This document shows, one piece after another, positions 17,770-27,103 of a DNA stretch of 64,000 bases. A program made the translations under genes and the position numbers. Each line of letters begins with the position of its first letter. The stretch's first letter is position 1. Location: positions 427,756 to 491,755 of the forward strand of contig NZ_BDBS01000005.1 of assembly GCF_001613105.1 (NCBI RefSeq), read 5' to 3'. Under the pieces are notes generated by a model that made no database searches, was not told the origin of the DNA, and saw only the letters and a list, made by a program, of their open reading frames with translations. This DNA comes from Nocardia pseudobrasiliensis NBRC 108224 (GTDB taxonomy: Bacteria; Actinomycetota; Actinomycetes; Mycobacteriales; Mycobacteriaceae).

Positions 17770-18327
17770 TCAGGGCGCGGCCACATCGACGACGAGCCGG
17801 ACCGGCCCGTCCAGGGTGGTCACCGAGAACGCCGGGCGATCGGCATTCACGCCGATGAACGACTGGGTCGTGCCCTCGAACACGTGGGTGCTGTACACCC
17901 CCGCGATCGTGGGCGCGCTCGGATCGGTCGCCGGATCCGGCCCGGCGTATTCGGTGACCCCGCTGTCGAACGGATAGGCCGACCCCAGAATCTGCACCTG
18001 CAGGATCGAACGCCCGGCGACATCGATCCGCTTACCGCTACCGTCCTGTACGGCCCGGTCGGTGTACTGCACCCGCCAGCCCGGGCGGCCGGTGCCGCCG
18101 AGTTCGTAGACCACCCGATCGAATCCGGAATGATGTCCGATGCGGATATTGGTGACCGTGAGCCGCGAATCCAGCGACGGCGTGCCCTGCGCGGGCGTCG
18201 TGGCCGTGGGCGCGGGCTCGGTGGTGGACGGCAGCGACGACTGCGCGGCGGGCTCCGACGAGCCGCTCGAGCAACTTGTCAGCAGCGCGAGCGCCGCGAT
18301 CACGGGCAACACCAGCCTGTTACGCAT
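17770..18327 (-). CDS. AMIN-like domain lipoprotein
   Basis: 185 residues from ATG 18327; the frame is open upstream, but only this start gives a lipoprotein signal (LALLTSC). A Ser/Thr/Pro-rich linker follows, then a beta-rich domain containing IRIGHHSGFDRVVYEL and ending FSVTTLDGPVRLVVDVA, as in the AMIN-like domain found in actinobacterial envelope proteins. AMIN domains usually bind peptidoglycan or envelope partners. It is divergent from the rRNA methyltransferase gene. Confidence 0.75.
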   Translation of the reverse strand: MRNRLVLPVIAALALLTSCSSGSSEPAAQSSLPSTTEPAPTATTPAQGTPSLDSRLTVTNIRIGHHSGFDRVVYELGGTGRPGWRVQYTDRAVQDGSGKRIDVAGRSILQVQILGSAYPFDSGVTEYAGPDPATDPSAPTIAGVYSTHVFEGTTQSFIGVNADRPAFSVTTLDGPVRLVVDVAAP

Positions 18328-18402
18328 GGGGCAGATGGTATGCGGAGTAACCAGTGGGGTGGCCGCGACGACACGGCAACGATCTAGCACACTGTAGGTG
18401 TG

Positions 18403-19539
18403 ATGGAGGTGGACGACGTGTTGAGCCGATTGCGGCGCTACCCGGATGTGGAGGCGGTGAATCTCTATGCCGTCGACGCCGCCGACCGCCTGATCCTCGA
18501 CGTCGCCGCCGAATCGCTGGCCAAGGCGGGCAGCGGACATGTCGCCGTGATCGATGACGGGTACGGCGCGCTCACCCTCGGCGCGATCGCGGCACACGAT
18601 CTGCGCGACGTGCGGGTGCATCAAGACCTGTTGACAGGTGAACTGGCACTGGCCAACAATGCCCGCGCCTTCGGACTCGCGGATCGCTACGCGACCCACA
18701 CCCTGGGCAGGTGGCTGCTGGCGGATGTGAAGGTGGTGCTGATGCGGTTACCGCGCGCGCTGTCCGGACTGTCCGAAATCGCCGATGCCATAGCGCGTTA
18801 CGCCGATCCCGATGTCGAGGTGTTCGCCGGGGCCCGCGACAAGTATCTGACGCCCGCGATGAACGAGGTGCTGGCGGAATCGTTCGCCTCGGTGCAGGCC
18901 AGTCGCGGTCGGCAGAAGTCGCGAATCCTGTTGGCGCGGCAGCCGCGGGCGCTGGGCGAACCGCCCTATCCGGTGCGCAAGCGGATCGATGAGCTGGGTC
19001 TGGACGTGGTCGCGCACGGCGCCGCGTTCTCCGGACCCAAACTCGATATCGGCACCCGCTTCCTGCTCGAACATCTGCGCCGGATGAAGCCCGACGCCCG
19101 CGATGCCGTCGATCTCGGTTGCGGTACCGGCATTCTCGCGGTCACGCTGGCCAAGGCCCGCCCGCATATCGCGGTGATCGGGACCGATCAGTCCGCGGCG
19201 GCGGTGGATTCGGCCCGCGCGACCGCCGCCGCCAACGGGGTGGCCGATCGCGTCACGGTGCTGCGCGACGACGCCATGTCCGAGATCCCGGACCGCAGTG
19301 CCGATCTGGTGGTGTGCAATCCGCCGTTCCATATCGGCGCGGCCGTGCACACCGGATCGGCGATCAAGATGTTCTCCGAAACCGGCCGAGTGCTGCGGCC
19401 GGGCGGTGAGCTCTGGACGGTCTACAACACGCATCTGAACTATCGCGGCGTCATGGAGAGCATGGTCGGCCGCACCGAGGTGGTCGGACGCAATCGCAAA
19501 TTCACGGTGACCCGGTCGGTCTGCGGTTTGCACGGGTAG
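18403..19539 (+). CDS. RlmG/RsmC-like rRNA guanine-N2 methyltransferase
   Basis: 378 residues. It has two related Rossmann-type halves. The N-terminal half is degenerate, and the C-terminal half carries the SAM motif DLGCGTGILAVTLAK and the catalytic NPPF motif (CNPPFH), typical of N2-guanine rRNA methyltransferases. RlmG acts on 23S G1835 and RsmC on 16S G1207 in E. coli; which target applies here is not certain. A GTG one codon earlier (18400) is an alternative start. It probably has its own promoter in the divergent gap. Confidence 0.8.
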   Translation: MEVDDVLSRLRRYPDVEAVNLYAVDAADRLILDVAAESLAKAGSGHVAVIDDGYGALTLGAIAAHDLRDVRVHQDLLTGELALANNARAFGLADRYATHTLGRWLLADVKVVLMRLPRALSGLSEIADAIARYADPDVEVFAGARDKYLTPAMNEVLAESFASVQASRGRQKSRILLARQPRALGEPPYPVRKRIDELGLDVVAHGAAFSGPKLDIGTRFLLEHLRRMKPDARDAVDLGCGTGILAVTLAKARPHIAVIGTDQSAAAVDSARATAAANGVADRVTVLRDDAMSEIPDRSADLVVCNPPFHIGAAVHTGSAIKMFSETGRVLRPGGELWTVYNTHLNYRGVMESMVGRTEVVGRNRKFTVTRSVCGLHG

Positions 19540-19655
19540 AGTCCCAAATGTCCGAATTCTGTCCGGTTCGGGAACTTGCTCCCGGGCGTGGACGTTGGAT
19601 ACTCAGAACGGCCACGACGGACGTGGACCGCGAACCTCGGAAAGGCACGAGAACG

Positions 19656-20519
19656 GTGCGCACCTCAAGCAACCCGATCTTCAAGAACCTGCCGCAACAA
19701 CAGGGCGGTGGATACGCGGGATTCGGTTCGGCGGCTGCGGGCGCCGGACCATCCGCTCAGTACGGTCAGCAGCCGTACGGTTACCAGCAGCAGTATCAGC
19801 CGCAGGCGCCCTCGACGTCGCGGCCGATGACCATCGATGACGTCGTCACCAAGACCGCCATCTCGCTGGGTGTGGTGACCGTCGCGGCCGTCATCTCCTA
19901 CGCGCTCACCGCGGGCAACCACGGCCTCGCGGGCCTGTTCGCCCTCGGTGGCCTGGTCGCGCTGGGCATGTCGTTCTTCAGCATGTTCAAGCCCGATCTG
20001 CAGACCAAGCCCGCCTTCGTGCTGACCTTCGCCGCGGCGGAAGGTCTGTTCCTGGGCGCGGTGTCGTTCCTGCTGGCGAACGTCCGATTCGGCGGTTCCG
20101 GCGGCGTGGGCGGATCGGGAATGATCGCGCAGGCCGTGCTCGGCACCTTCGGCGTGTTCTTCGGCATGCTCATCGTCTACAAGACCGGCGCGATCCGCGT
20201 GACGCCGCGGTTCACCCGGATCATGTTCGGCGCGATGATCGGCATCCTGGTCCTGATGCTGGGCAATGTGATCGCCGCCCTGTTCACCCCCGGCGGCTTC
20301 GGTCTGCGTGACGGCGGCCCGATCGCCATCATCTTCAGCCTGGTCGTCATCGGCATCGCGGCGTTCAGCTTCCTGCTCGACTTCGACGCCGCCGATCAGT
20401 TGATCCGCGCGCAGGCGCCGGAGAAGGCCGCCTGGCAGGTCGCCTTCGGCCTGACCGTCACCCTGGTGTGGCTGTACCTCGAGATTCTGCGCCTGCTGAG
20501 TTATCTGCAGAACGACTAG
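19656..20519 (+). CDS. Bax inhibitor-1/YccA family membrane protein (Rv1072-like)
   Basis: 287 residues from GTG 19656. The first 60 residues are Gly/Gln/Tyr-rich and probably disordered (YGQQPYGYQQQYQP). Seven membrane helices follow, with the family signatures IVYKTGAIRVTPRFTR and the C-terminal SFLLDFDAADQLI carrying the paired aspartates of the pH-sensing calcium-leak site known from YetJ. It matches what I recall of M. tuberculosis Rv1072, marking the left edge of a conserved gene block. A strong terminator follows at 20543. Confidence 0.8.
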   Translation: MRTSSNPIFKNLPQQQGGGYAGFGSAAAGAGPSAQYGQQPYGYQQQYQPQAPSTSRPMTIDDVVTKTAISLGVVTVAAVISYALTAGNHGLAGLFALGGLVALGMSFFSMFKPDLQTKPAFVLTFAAAEGLFLGAVSFLLANVRFGGSGGVGGSGMIAQAVLGTFGVFFGMLIVYKTGAIRVTPRFTRIMFGAMIGILVLMLGNVIAALFTPGGFGLRDGGPIAIIFSLVVIGIAAFSFLLDFDAADQLIRAQAPEKAAWQVAFGLTVTLVWLYLEILRLLSYLQND

Positions 20520-20542
20520 CGGTCCCGATAATTCGACAAATA

Positions 20543-20574
20543 CCGATGGCCACCGGATTTCCGGTGGCCATCGG
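20543..20574 (+). terminator. 14-bp perfect stem-loop after the Bax-inhibitor gene
   Basis: The arms CCGATGGCCACCGG and CCGGTGGCCATCGG enclose ATTT, 23 nt after the stop. There is no T-tract. Confidence 0.75.
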
Positions 20575-20602
20575 CGTATCCGGGCGGGCAGGATGAAATG
20601 TC

Positions 20603-22171
20603 GTGGACGACTACGAGATCAGCACGTGGCCGGTCGGACTACCGCGTTCGCTCGAGTATCCCGAGGTCGCGGTGGGCGCGATTCTCGCGGGCTCGGCGCG
20701 GCGGTTCGGGGATCGCGTGGCGTTCCGGTACCGGGAACGGGCGCTGAGCTACGCCGAGCTGTGGGATGCGGCCCGCCGGATGGCCGAGGGCCTGCGCGAC
20801 AACGGCGTTCGCCCGGGCGCGCGCGTCGCGGTCTCGATGCTCAACTGTCTCGAGTTTCCGATCGCGTACTACGGCATCCAATTGGCCGGTGCCACTTTCG
20901 TACCCGTGAATCCACTGCTGCCCGCCGACCGGATCGCCGCCCAGGTACGCGACGCGGAGGCGGTCATGACGGTATCGGCGGCCGAGGTGGCCCAATTGTG
21001 TTCCGCTGCTTCCGGAGCGGGATCGATGGTCGAGATGGATACCCGCGACGCTCTGTCGCATATCGCCTACACCGGGGGAACGACAGGGCTGCCCAAAGGT
21101 GTGGAGCTGACCCATTACAACGTGGTGTGCAATGTGATTCAGCACGCGTGCTGGCATCACGGCGCGGTGCCCGCGCTGGACGACGACGGCGGACTGGTAC
21201 TCGATCAGATCGGTACGGCCGAACAGTGGCCGGTGCGGGTGGGCACGGGCCTGGCCGTGAGTGTGCTACCGCCGTTCCATGCCATGGGAACCCTTGCGGG
21301 AATGAGTATTCCGATACTCGCGGGAATGACCGTGGTGTTACATGACTCGTTCGACGCGGCCGCCTATCTGGCCGAGGTCGAGCGGTTCGGCGCGACCTAT
21401 ATTCTCGGCGCGCCGGCCATGCATCATCGGCTGCTGCGCTGTCCGGACCTCCCGATTCGCGATCTGTCCTCGGTGCGGGCCGTCGGCTCCGGCGGTGCGC
21501 CGCTGCCGGTGGAGACCTTCCACGCGCTGCTGCGGACCTTTCCGCGGGCGGTGCTGTGCGAGGGGTACGGACTCAGTGAAATCACCATGGGCGCAACGAA
21601 TCCGCCCGCGAACACATCGGGTCTGCGCAAGCCCGGCAGTGTGGGCGTCGCGATGTTCGATACCGAGATCCAGGTGGTCGCCGACGATGGCGAGCCGCTG
21701 CCGCCGGGTGCGCGCGGTGAGGTCCGGATCAGGGGCCCGCAGGTGATGCGGGGCTATCACCGTCGGCCCGAGGCGACCGCGGAAGTGCTGCGGGACGGGT
21801 GGTTTCACACCGGCGACATCGGCGTCCTCGATCGGGACGGTTATCTGTCGATCGTCGATCGCGGTAAGGATGTGCTGCTGCACAACGGATACAACGTGTA
21901 TCCGCGCGAGCTGGAGGAACTGCTGCTGGCGCAGCCCGGTGTCGCCGCCGCGGCCGTGGTGGGCAGGCCGCATCGCGAATCCGGGGAATTGCCGGTCGCT
22001 TTCGTGGTCGCGCTGCCGGAGGCGAGGCCGGACGCGGCGGCGCTGATGGCCGGGGTCAATGCCAGGGTCGCGCCCTATCAGCGCCTGCGCGAGGTGCGTT
22101 TCCTCGATCGGCTGCCCGTGTCGCCGGCGGGCAAGATCGTCAAGCGCGACCTACGAAAACTGTTGGAGTGA
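20603..22171 (+). CDS. Acyl-CoA synthetase (AMP-forming ligase)
   Basis: 522 residues from GTG 20603. It has all the ANL-superfamily motifs: the P-loop YTGGTTGLPKG, the A5 motif EGYGLSE, the TGDIG motif, the hinge region VDRGKDV, NGYNVYPRE and the catalytic lysine in SPAGKIVKRDLR. The enzyme should activate a carboxylic acid to an acyl-adenylate and then the CoA thioester. Chain length cannot be read from sequence. The closest pattern is that of medium/long-chain fatty-acyl-CoA ligases. It is convergent with the DUF1330 gene, one base apart. Confidence 0.85.
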   Translation: MDDYEISTWPVGLPRSLEYPEVAVGAILAGSARRFGDRVAFRYRERALSYAELWDAARRMAEGLRDNGVRPGARVAVSMLNCLEFPIAYYGIQLAGATFVPVNPLLPADRIAAQVRDAEAVMTVSAAEVAQLCSAASGAGSMVEMDTRDALSHIAYTGGTTGLPKGVELTHYNVVCNVIQHACWHHGAVPALDDDGGLVLDQIGTAEQWPVRVGTGLAVSVLPPFHAMGTLAGMSIPILAGMTVVLHDSFDAAAYLAEVERFGATYILGAPAMHHRLLRCPDLPIRDLSSVRAVGSGGAPLPVETFHALLRTFPRAVLCEGYGLSEITMGATNPPANTSGLRKPGSVGVAMFDTEIQVVADDGEPLPPGARGEVRIRGPQVMRGYHRRPEATAEVLRDGWFHTGDIGVLDRDGYLSIVDRGKDVLLHNGYNVYPRELEELLLAQPGVAAAAVVGRPHRESGELPVAFVVALPEARPDAAALMAGVNARVAPYQRLREVRFLDRLPVSPAGKIVKRDLRKLLE

Positions 22172-22172
22172 A

Positions 22173-22511
22173 CTAGCTTTCGAGCAGTTCCCGGGGCAGC
22201 ACATCGGTGGCGACATGATCGTCGGCGCAGCGCTCGGCCAGCATGTCGATATTGTCGGCGTTGTTCCGGCGCAGCGGGAGGATCTTCTGATAGGCGGGCG
22301 AGGCGTACCAGCCCTGGGCCGCTTCGTAATCCGGGAATTCGATCACCACGATCACGCCGTCGGCGGGACCCTCGGCCACCATCTGCCGCCCGCCGTGCAC
22401 GATGAACCTGCCGCCGAACGGGGCCAGGGTGGCGTCGATGCGCCGCAGATATTCGACGATGTCGGCGCCCAGGTCGACGTTGCTCAGGTGGGCGATGGCG
22501 TAGGCGGTCAT
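22173..22511 (-). CDS. DUF1330 family protein
   Basis: 112 residues from ATG 22511 after GAGGAG. It contains the dimeric alpha-beta-barrel (ferredoxin-like) features of DUF1330: IEFPDYEAAQGWYASPAYQ is the characteristic segment. Function is unknown, though relatives occur beside oxidative and acyl-CoA genes. No signal peptide or membrane segment. Confidence 0.8.
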   Translation of the reverse strand: MTAYAIAHLSNVDLGADIVEYLRRIDATLAPFGGRFIVHGGRQMVAEGPADGVIVVIEFPDYEAAQGWYASPAYQKILPLRRNNADNIDMLAERCADDHVATDVLPRELLES

Positions 22512-22607
22512 CTTCGGCTCCTCGGGACGGATCATCTTGCTGAACAAGATGTTTCCGTGCCCGAGGAACGAAGTCGATTACCCGTCAGGTAGTACCCCTC
22601 CGGGTTT

Positions 22608-22624
22608 CGGCACGCCTTTCGCCG
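22608..22624 (-). terminator. Short stem-loop CGGC-GAAAGGCGT-GCCG after fadA3
   Basis: It lies four bases after the thiolase stop on the minus strand. The stem is short, but the 9-nt loop matches the loop family at 15675, 28530 and 30593. Confidence 0.45.
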
Positions 22625-22627
22625 GAA

Positions 22628-23848
22628 TCAGCTGAGGCGCTCGATGATCATGGCCATACCCTGGCCGCCGCCGACGCACATGGTCTCCAGGCCGAACTGC
22701 TTGTCGTGGGTCTGCAGATTGTTGATCAGGGTGGCGGTGATGCGGGCGCCGGTCATACCGAACGGGTGGCCCAGGGCGATCGCGCCGCCGGAGACGTTCA
22801 GCTTGTCCAGATCCATGTTCAGCTCGCGCGCCGAACCGAGCACCTGCACGGCGAAGGCCTCGTTGATCTCGTACAGATCGAGGTCGGCGATGCTCATCCC
22901 CGAGATCTTCAGCGCACGGCGGGTGGCCTCGATCGGGCCCAGACCCATGATCTCGGGCGACAGCCCGGACACGCCCGTGGACACGATGCGGGCCAGCGGG
23001 GTCAGGCCCAGTTCGCGAGCCTTGGTGTCGCTCATGATCACCACCGCGGCCGCGCCGTCGTTGAGCGGACAGGCATTACCCGCGGTGACCGTGCCGTCGG
23101 GCCGGAAGACCGGCTTGAGCTGCGACACCTTCTCGTAGCTGGTACCCGGGCGGGGGCCGTCGTCGGTGGCGACCACGGTGCCGTCGGGCAGGGTCACCGG
23201 GGTGATCTCCCGCTCGAAGAAGCCCGCCTTGATGGCCTCCTCGGCGCGGTTCTGCGACCGCACGCCCCAGTGGTCCTGATCCTCGCGGGTGATGCCGGTC
23301 AGCTGGGCGACGTTCTCGGCCGTCTGGCCCATGGCCATGTAGACGTCGGGCAGCTGGTCGAGTTCGCGCGGATCCTGCCAACCGTCCGAACCGCCCTCGG
23401 CGCGCTTGGCCGTGCGGGCCTCGGCCTCGGCGAACTTGATGTTGTGGGTGTCGGGCCAGCCGTCGGAGGTGCCCTTCGGGAAGCGCGACACGGTTTCCAC
23501 ACCGGCGGAGATGAATACGTCGCCCTCGCCGGCCTTGATGGCGTGGAAGGCCATGCGGGTGGTCTGCAGGGAGGAGGCGCAGTAGCGGTTGACCGTGGTG
23601 CCGGGCAGATAGTCGTAGCCCAGCTGGGTCGCCACCACCTTGGCCATATTGAAACCGCCCTCGCCGCCGGGCTGGCCGCAGCCGAGCATCAGATCGTCGA
23701 TATCGGCGGCGGCCAGGGCGGGCACCTTGTCCAGCGCGGCCCGCACCATCTGCGCGGCCAGATCGTCGGGCCGCATGCTCACCAGGGAGCCCTTGGCGGC
23801 CCGACCGATCGGGGAGCGGGCGTAGGACACGATGACGGCCTCGGGCAT
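22628..23848 (-). CDS. fadA3: Acetyl-CoA C-acyltransferase (thiolase), FadA3-like
   Basis: 406 residues from ATG 23848. The thiolase active site is complete: nucleophile Cys90 in NRYCASS, His361 in GHPFG and the second cysteine Cys391 in CVGGGQG. It catalyses thiolytic cleavage of 3-ketoacyl-CoA in beta-oxidation, or the reverse condensation. The gene order with the exported SGNH hydrolase and cbs matches M. tuberculosis Rv1074c-Rv1075c-Rv1077, so I use fadA3; the name rests on synteny rather than alignment. Confidence 0.8.
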   Translation of the reverse strand: MPEAVIVSYARSPIGRAAKGSLVSMRPDDLAAQMVRAALDKVPALAAADIDDLMLGCGQPGGEGGFNMAKVVATQLGYDYLPGTTVNRYCASSLQTTRMAFHAIKAGEGDVFISAGVETVSRFPKGTSDGWPDTHNIKFAEAEARTAKRAEGGSDGWQDPRELDQLPDVYMAMGQTAENVAQLTGITREDQDHWGVRSQNRAEEAIKAGFFEREITPVTLPDGTVVATDDGPRPGTSYEKVSQLKPVFRPDGTVTAGNACPLNDGAAAVVIMSDTKARELGLTPLARIVSTGVSGLSPEIMGLGPIEATRRALKISGMSIADLDLYEINEAFAVQVLGSARELNMDLDKLNVSGGAIALGHPFGMTGARITATLINNLQTHDKQFGLETMCVGGGQGMAMIIERLS

Positions 23849-23921
23849 GAGGACTCCTTATGTCGATGGCCGAGCCGCCAAGCGGCTGCTCGGTACAGCG
23901 GTACGGAATTCTCTTCCGAAT

Positions 23922-24791
23922 CTACGTCGCGGGCACGACCTGTGGAACACCCGGTATGTCCCTTTCGCTCGCCCGCAGTTCACGCAGCAGGGCGGGCAGC
24001 AGATGACTCGCGGCCAGTTCGTAACCCGCGGCCGAGGGATGGAAACCGTCTGCGGAGAACAGGATCTCGGGTGTACTGCGGAAATCGCGACCCAGTAGAT
24101 CGCCCATCGGAACCGGACAGCCGCCCGCGGCCAGCGTGGCCGCCGCCTGCGCGCGGGCCAGGCGCACACTCCAGCTGTGCACCACCGTGCGCAGCGGCTG
24201 CGGAATCGCCGCGACCGTCCCGAGATCCGGGCAGGTGCCGACGACGACCACGCTGCCCGCCGCGCGCAGCCGGGCCACGGCCTGGCGGACGCGCTGCGCG
24301 GAGCGCAGAACCGAATGCTTCTTGGTCACGTCGTTGCCGCCCACCAGGATCACCGCGGCGTCCGGCGGCGGCCCGGCGACGAACATCGCATCCACCTGGC
24401 CCGCCAGACCTTTCGAGGTCGCGCCCGAGATCGCCTTGGTGCTCAATCGGATTCGCCGCTCGGTCGCCTCGGCCAGGCCCCGCGCGATGCGCACCCCCGG
24501 CACCTCCTCGGCATTGACGCAACCGACACCCGCGGCCGTCGAATCGCCGAATACCATCAGGTGCACATCGAACGGAACCCCTGTACGCCACCGTTGCGGG
24601 GCCGGACAGCCGCTGGTGTAGATCCCGTCGGCCTCCGGCGGTTTCGAGATGTCCCGCCCGATGAGGTCGCGGGCCGCCTCGGCCTGCGCCATCAGCAACC
24701 GGTAGGTCGCCCAATATCCGGCGGTGGCGCTCGAACCGGCCACCACGGTCGCGGCTCCCGTCACCGCGAATGTCCGCCACGTCCTCACCAC
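23922..24791 (-). CDS. Exported SGNH hydrolase (Rv1075c-like)
   Basis: 289 residues from GTG/ATG 24791 with an N-terminal hydrophobic export segment (FAVTGAATVVAGSSATAGYW). The SGNH blocks are FGDSTAAG (Ser nucleophile), GGND and DGFHPS, which holds the Asp-x-x-His pair. It matches M. tuberculosis Rv1075c, known as an exported GDSL-type esterase, in both features and position next to fadA3. It probably removes acyl groups outside the membrane. It is in the same orientation as fadA3, 73 nt upstream of it. Confidence 0.8.
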   Translation of the reverse strand: MVRTWRTFAVTGAATVVAGSSATAGYWATYRLLMAQAEAARDLIGRDISKPPEADGIYTSGCPAPQRWRTGVPFDVHLMVFGDSTAAGVGCVNAEEVPGVRIARGLAEATERRIRLSTKAISGATSKGLAGQVDAMFVAGPPPDAAVILVGGNDVTKKHSVLRSAQRVRQAVARLRAAGSVVVVGTCPDLGTVAAIPQPLRTVVHSWSVRLARAQAAATLAAGGCPVPMGDLLGRDFRSTPEILFSADGFHPSAAGYELAASHLLPALLRELRASERDIPGVPQVVPAT

Positions 24792-24890
24792 ACACCCGTA
24801 CCTTTCCCGGCGGCCTTTCTCGCCTCTACCACGCCTGCGTATATCGTGCCGGATCGATCGGGTGTGAGCATCGTGCTGTGATTTATCGAG

Positions 24891-25349
24891 TTATTGCCCG
24901 GGCGGTGGGCCGGGGACGTCGAAGGTGCCGTGCACGGGGGCGTTGAGTGCATTCGTGGTGACCACCACGTCGACCCGCCCCGGACCGGTGTCCTGGAACA
25001 TGGCGTAGAGCATGCTGCCGTAGAGGCCCGCTACGACATTGACGCGGTATTCACCCACGACACCGGTGGACATATTGCGCCAGGCCACCGTGGTGTCCAC
25101 ATCGCACAGCGGGGCCAGCGGATATTGGCCCGGGCCGATTCCGGAGATGGGCAGGGCCTGCACATTGAGCACGGCCCGGCCGGGATAGTCCGGACTGGTA
25201 TCGGCCCAGGTCCGGATGTTGCCCCAGCACAGCGCGCCGTTGAACTGGCTTGTCGTCTGGGGGAATTCGACGGTCTGGGCATTCGCCGGGGCGACGATCG
25301 CAACGGTCCCGAGGGACCCGAGTACGACAGCGCGGGCGGTCTTCGGCAT
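24891..25349 (-). CDS. Secreted protein of unknown function
   Basis: 152 residues from ATG 25349; the frame is open upstream, but this start gives a signal peptide (AVVLGSLGTVAIVAPANAQT) with cleavage near ANA. The mature part has two cysteines (CWGN and CDVD) likely forming a disulfide, and is beta-rich. I recognise no domain. Divergent from cbs. Confidence 0.65.
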   Translation of the reverse strand: MPKTARAVVLGSLGTVAIVAPANAQTVEFPQTTSQFNGALCWGNIRTWADTSPDYPGRAVLNVQALPISGIGPGQYPLAPLCDVDTTVAWRNMSTGVVGEYRVNVVAGLYGSMLYAMFQDTGPGRVDVVVTTNALNAPVHGTFDVPGPPPGQ

Positions 25350-25483
25350 CCTCACGCCGGCGATGATAGGGGGAATTTTGTGCGGAATCGCGATATGTGG
25401 TACACGCCGCGCCGCAAAGGGGACATGCCGGACCAATCGCACCCGATCGGCTCACAGGCTGCCGTTCTGCGACGATAGGAGCT

Positions 25484-26860
25484 ATGCGCATCGCGAACCA
25501 CGTCGTCGACCTGATCGGCAACACCCCGCTCGTTCGGCTGCACTCCGTGGTGGGGCCGGACTCAGGTCTGGTGGCGGCGAAAATCGAATACCTCAACCCC
25601 GGCGGAAGTTCCAAGGACCGCATCGCCGTCAAGATGATCGACGCGGCCGAGGAACAGGGCCTGCTGAAGCCGGGCGGCACGATCGTCGAGCCCACCTCCG
25701 GCAATACCGGCGTCGGCCTCGCGCTGGTCGCGCAGCAGCGCGGTTACAAATGCGTCTTCGTCTGCCCGGACAAGGTCAGCGAGGACAAGCGAAACGTGCT
25801 GCGCGCCTACGGCGCCGAGGTGGTGGTGTGTCCGACCGCGGTGCCGCCGGAACATCCCGACAGTTATTACAGCGTCTCCGATCGACTGGTCCGTGAAATC
25901 GAGGGCGCGTGGAAGCCCGATCAGTACTCCAATCCGGGCGGCCCGGCCAGCCACTACGAGACCACCGGACCGGAGATCTGGCGCGATACCGAGGGCCGGG
26001 TCACCCATTTCGTCGCGGGCGTCGGCACCGGCGGCACCATCACCGGCGCGGGGCGCTACCTCAAGGAGGTGTCCGGCGGGAAGGTCAAGGTGATCGGCGC
26101 GGATCCGGAGGGTTCGGTGTACTCCGGCGGCAGCGGTCGCCCGTATCTGGTCGAGGGTGTGGGCGAGGACTTCTGGCCCACCGCCTACGACCCGAACATC
26201 CCCGACGAGATCATCGCGGTCTCCGACGCGGATTCCTTCGAGATGACCCGGCGCCTGGCCCGTGAGGAGGGGCTGCTGGTCGGCGGATCGTGCGGTATGG
26301 CCGTGGTGGCGGCGCTGCGGGTCGCCGAGCGGGATCCGGATTCGGTGGTCGTGGTGCTGCTGCCCGACGGCGGCCGCGGATATCTGTCGAAGATCTTCAA
26401 CGACCGGTGGATGAGCTCCTACGGCTTCCTGCGCTCGCGGCTGGATCGCCGCAGCGAGCCGCTGGTCGGGGATGTGTTGCGCGGCAAATCCGGTGGGCTG
26501 CCGGATCTGGTGCACACCCATCCGTCGGAGACGCTGCGCGATGCCATCGAGATCCTGCGCGAATACGGCGTCTCGCAGATGCCGGTGGTCGGCGCCGAAC
26601 CGCCCGTGATGGCCGGTGAGGTGGCGGGCAGCGTCAGCGAGCGGGATCTGCTGTCGGCGGTGTTCGAGGGCCGCGCGCAACTGACCGATCCGGTGTCGAA
26701 GCATATGAGCGAATCGTTCCCGCTGATCGGTTCCGGCGAGACGGTGTCCTCGGCGACCAAATCGCTGGAGTCGACCGACGCGCTGATGGTCGTCGAGGAC
26801 GGTAAGCCGATCGGCGTCATCACACGGCACGATCTGCTGGGGTTCCTCAGCAGCTACTGA
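25484..26860 (+). CDS. cbs: Cystathionine beta-synthase
   Basis: 458 residues from ATG 25484. The PLP-dependent fold type II core is complete, with the PLP lysine Lys44 in GGSSKDR and the phosphate loop TSGNTG. After about residue 335 come two CBS domains, giving the full-length regulated form as in M. tuberculosis Rv1077. It condenses serine and homocysteine to cystathionine for cysteine synthesis, with metB further along. A textbook terminator follows at 26878. Confidence 0.9.
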   Translation: MRIANHVVDLIGNTPLVRLHSVVGPDSGLVAAKIEYLNPGGSSKDRIAVKMIDAAEEQGLLKPGGTIVEPTSGNTGVGLALVAQQRGYKCVFVCPDKVSEDKRNVLRAYGAEVVVCPTAVPPEHPDSYYSVSDRLVREIEGAWKPDQYSNPGGPASHYETTGPEIWRDTEGRVTHFVAGVGTGGTITGAGRYLKEVSGGKVKVIGADPEGSVYSGGSGRPYLVEGVGEDFWPTAYDPNIPDEIIAVSDADSFEMTRRLAREEGLLVGGSCGMAVVAALRVAERDPDSVVVVLLPDGGRGYLSKIFNDRWMSSYGFLRSRLDRRSEPLVGDVLRGKSGGLPDLVHTHPSETLRDAIEILREYGVSQMPVVGAEPPVMAGEVAGSVSERDLLSAVFEGRAQLTDPVSKHMSESFPLIGSGETVSSATKSLESTDALMVVEDGKPIGVITRHDLLGFLSSY

Positions 26861-26877
26861 GTGATCTCCACCTCACG

Positions 26878-26909
26878 GACGCACCCCTTCGGGGGTGCGT
26901 CTTTTGTTT
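26878..26909 (+). terminator. Rho-independent terminator after cbs
   Basis: The stem GACGCACCCC/GGGGTGCGTC (10 bp) has a TTCG tetraloop and a TTTTGTTT tract. Confidence 0.95.
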
Positions 26910-27103
26910 CCGAGCGGTAACAACTGACGCGTAGCTGGATACTCAACAGAATATTTCCAGGTGGGAGGGTGTAGCCGTGATTTACGCGAATCTCCCTACT
27001 GGTTAAGGGAAATCGCGAAGTGAGGGCAGGATCACGCCGCCCGGTATCCTCGATAACTGGAGCGTTACCGAAAGTTCATGGGCACTGGCGATGATGGAGT
27101 CAT

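Noticed and set aside
26971..27006. Tiny leader peptide (9 codons) before the AbrB-family gene
   Set aside because: It has a GGGAGGG and a GTG start but is too short to judge, with no attenuator structure linked to it.
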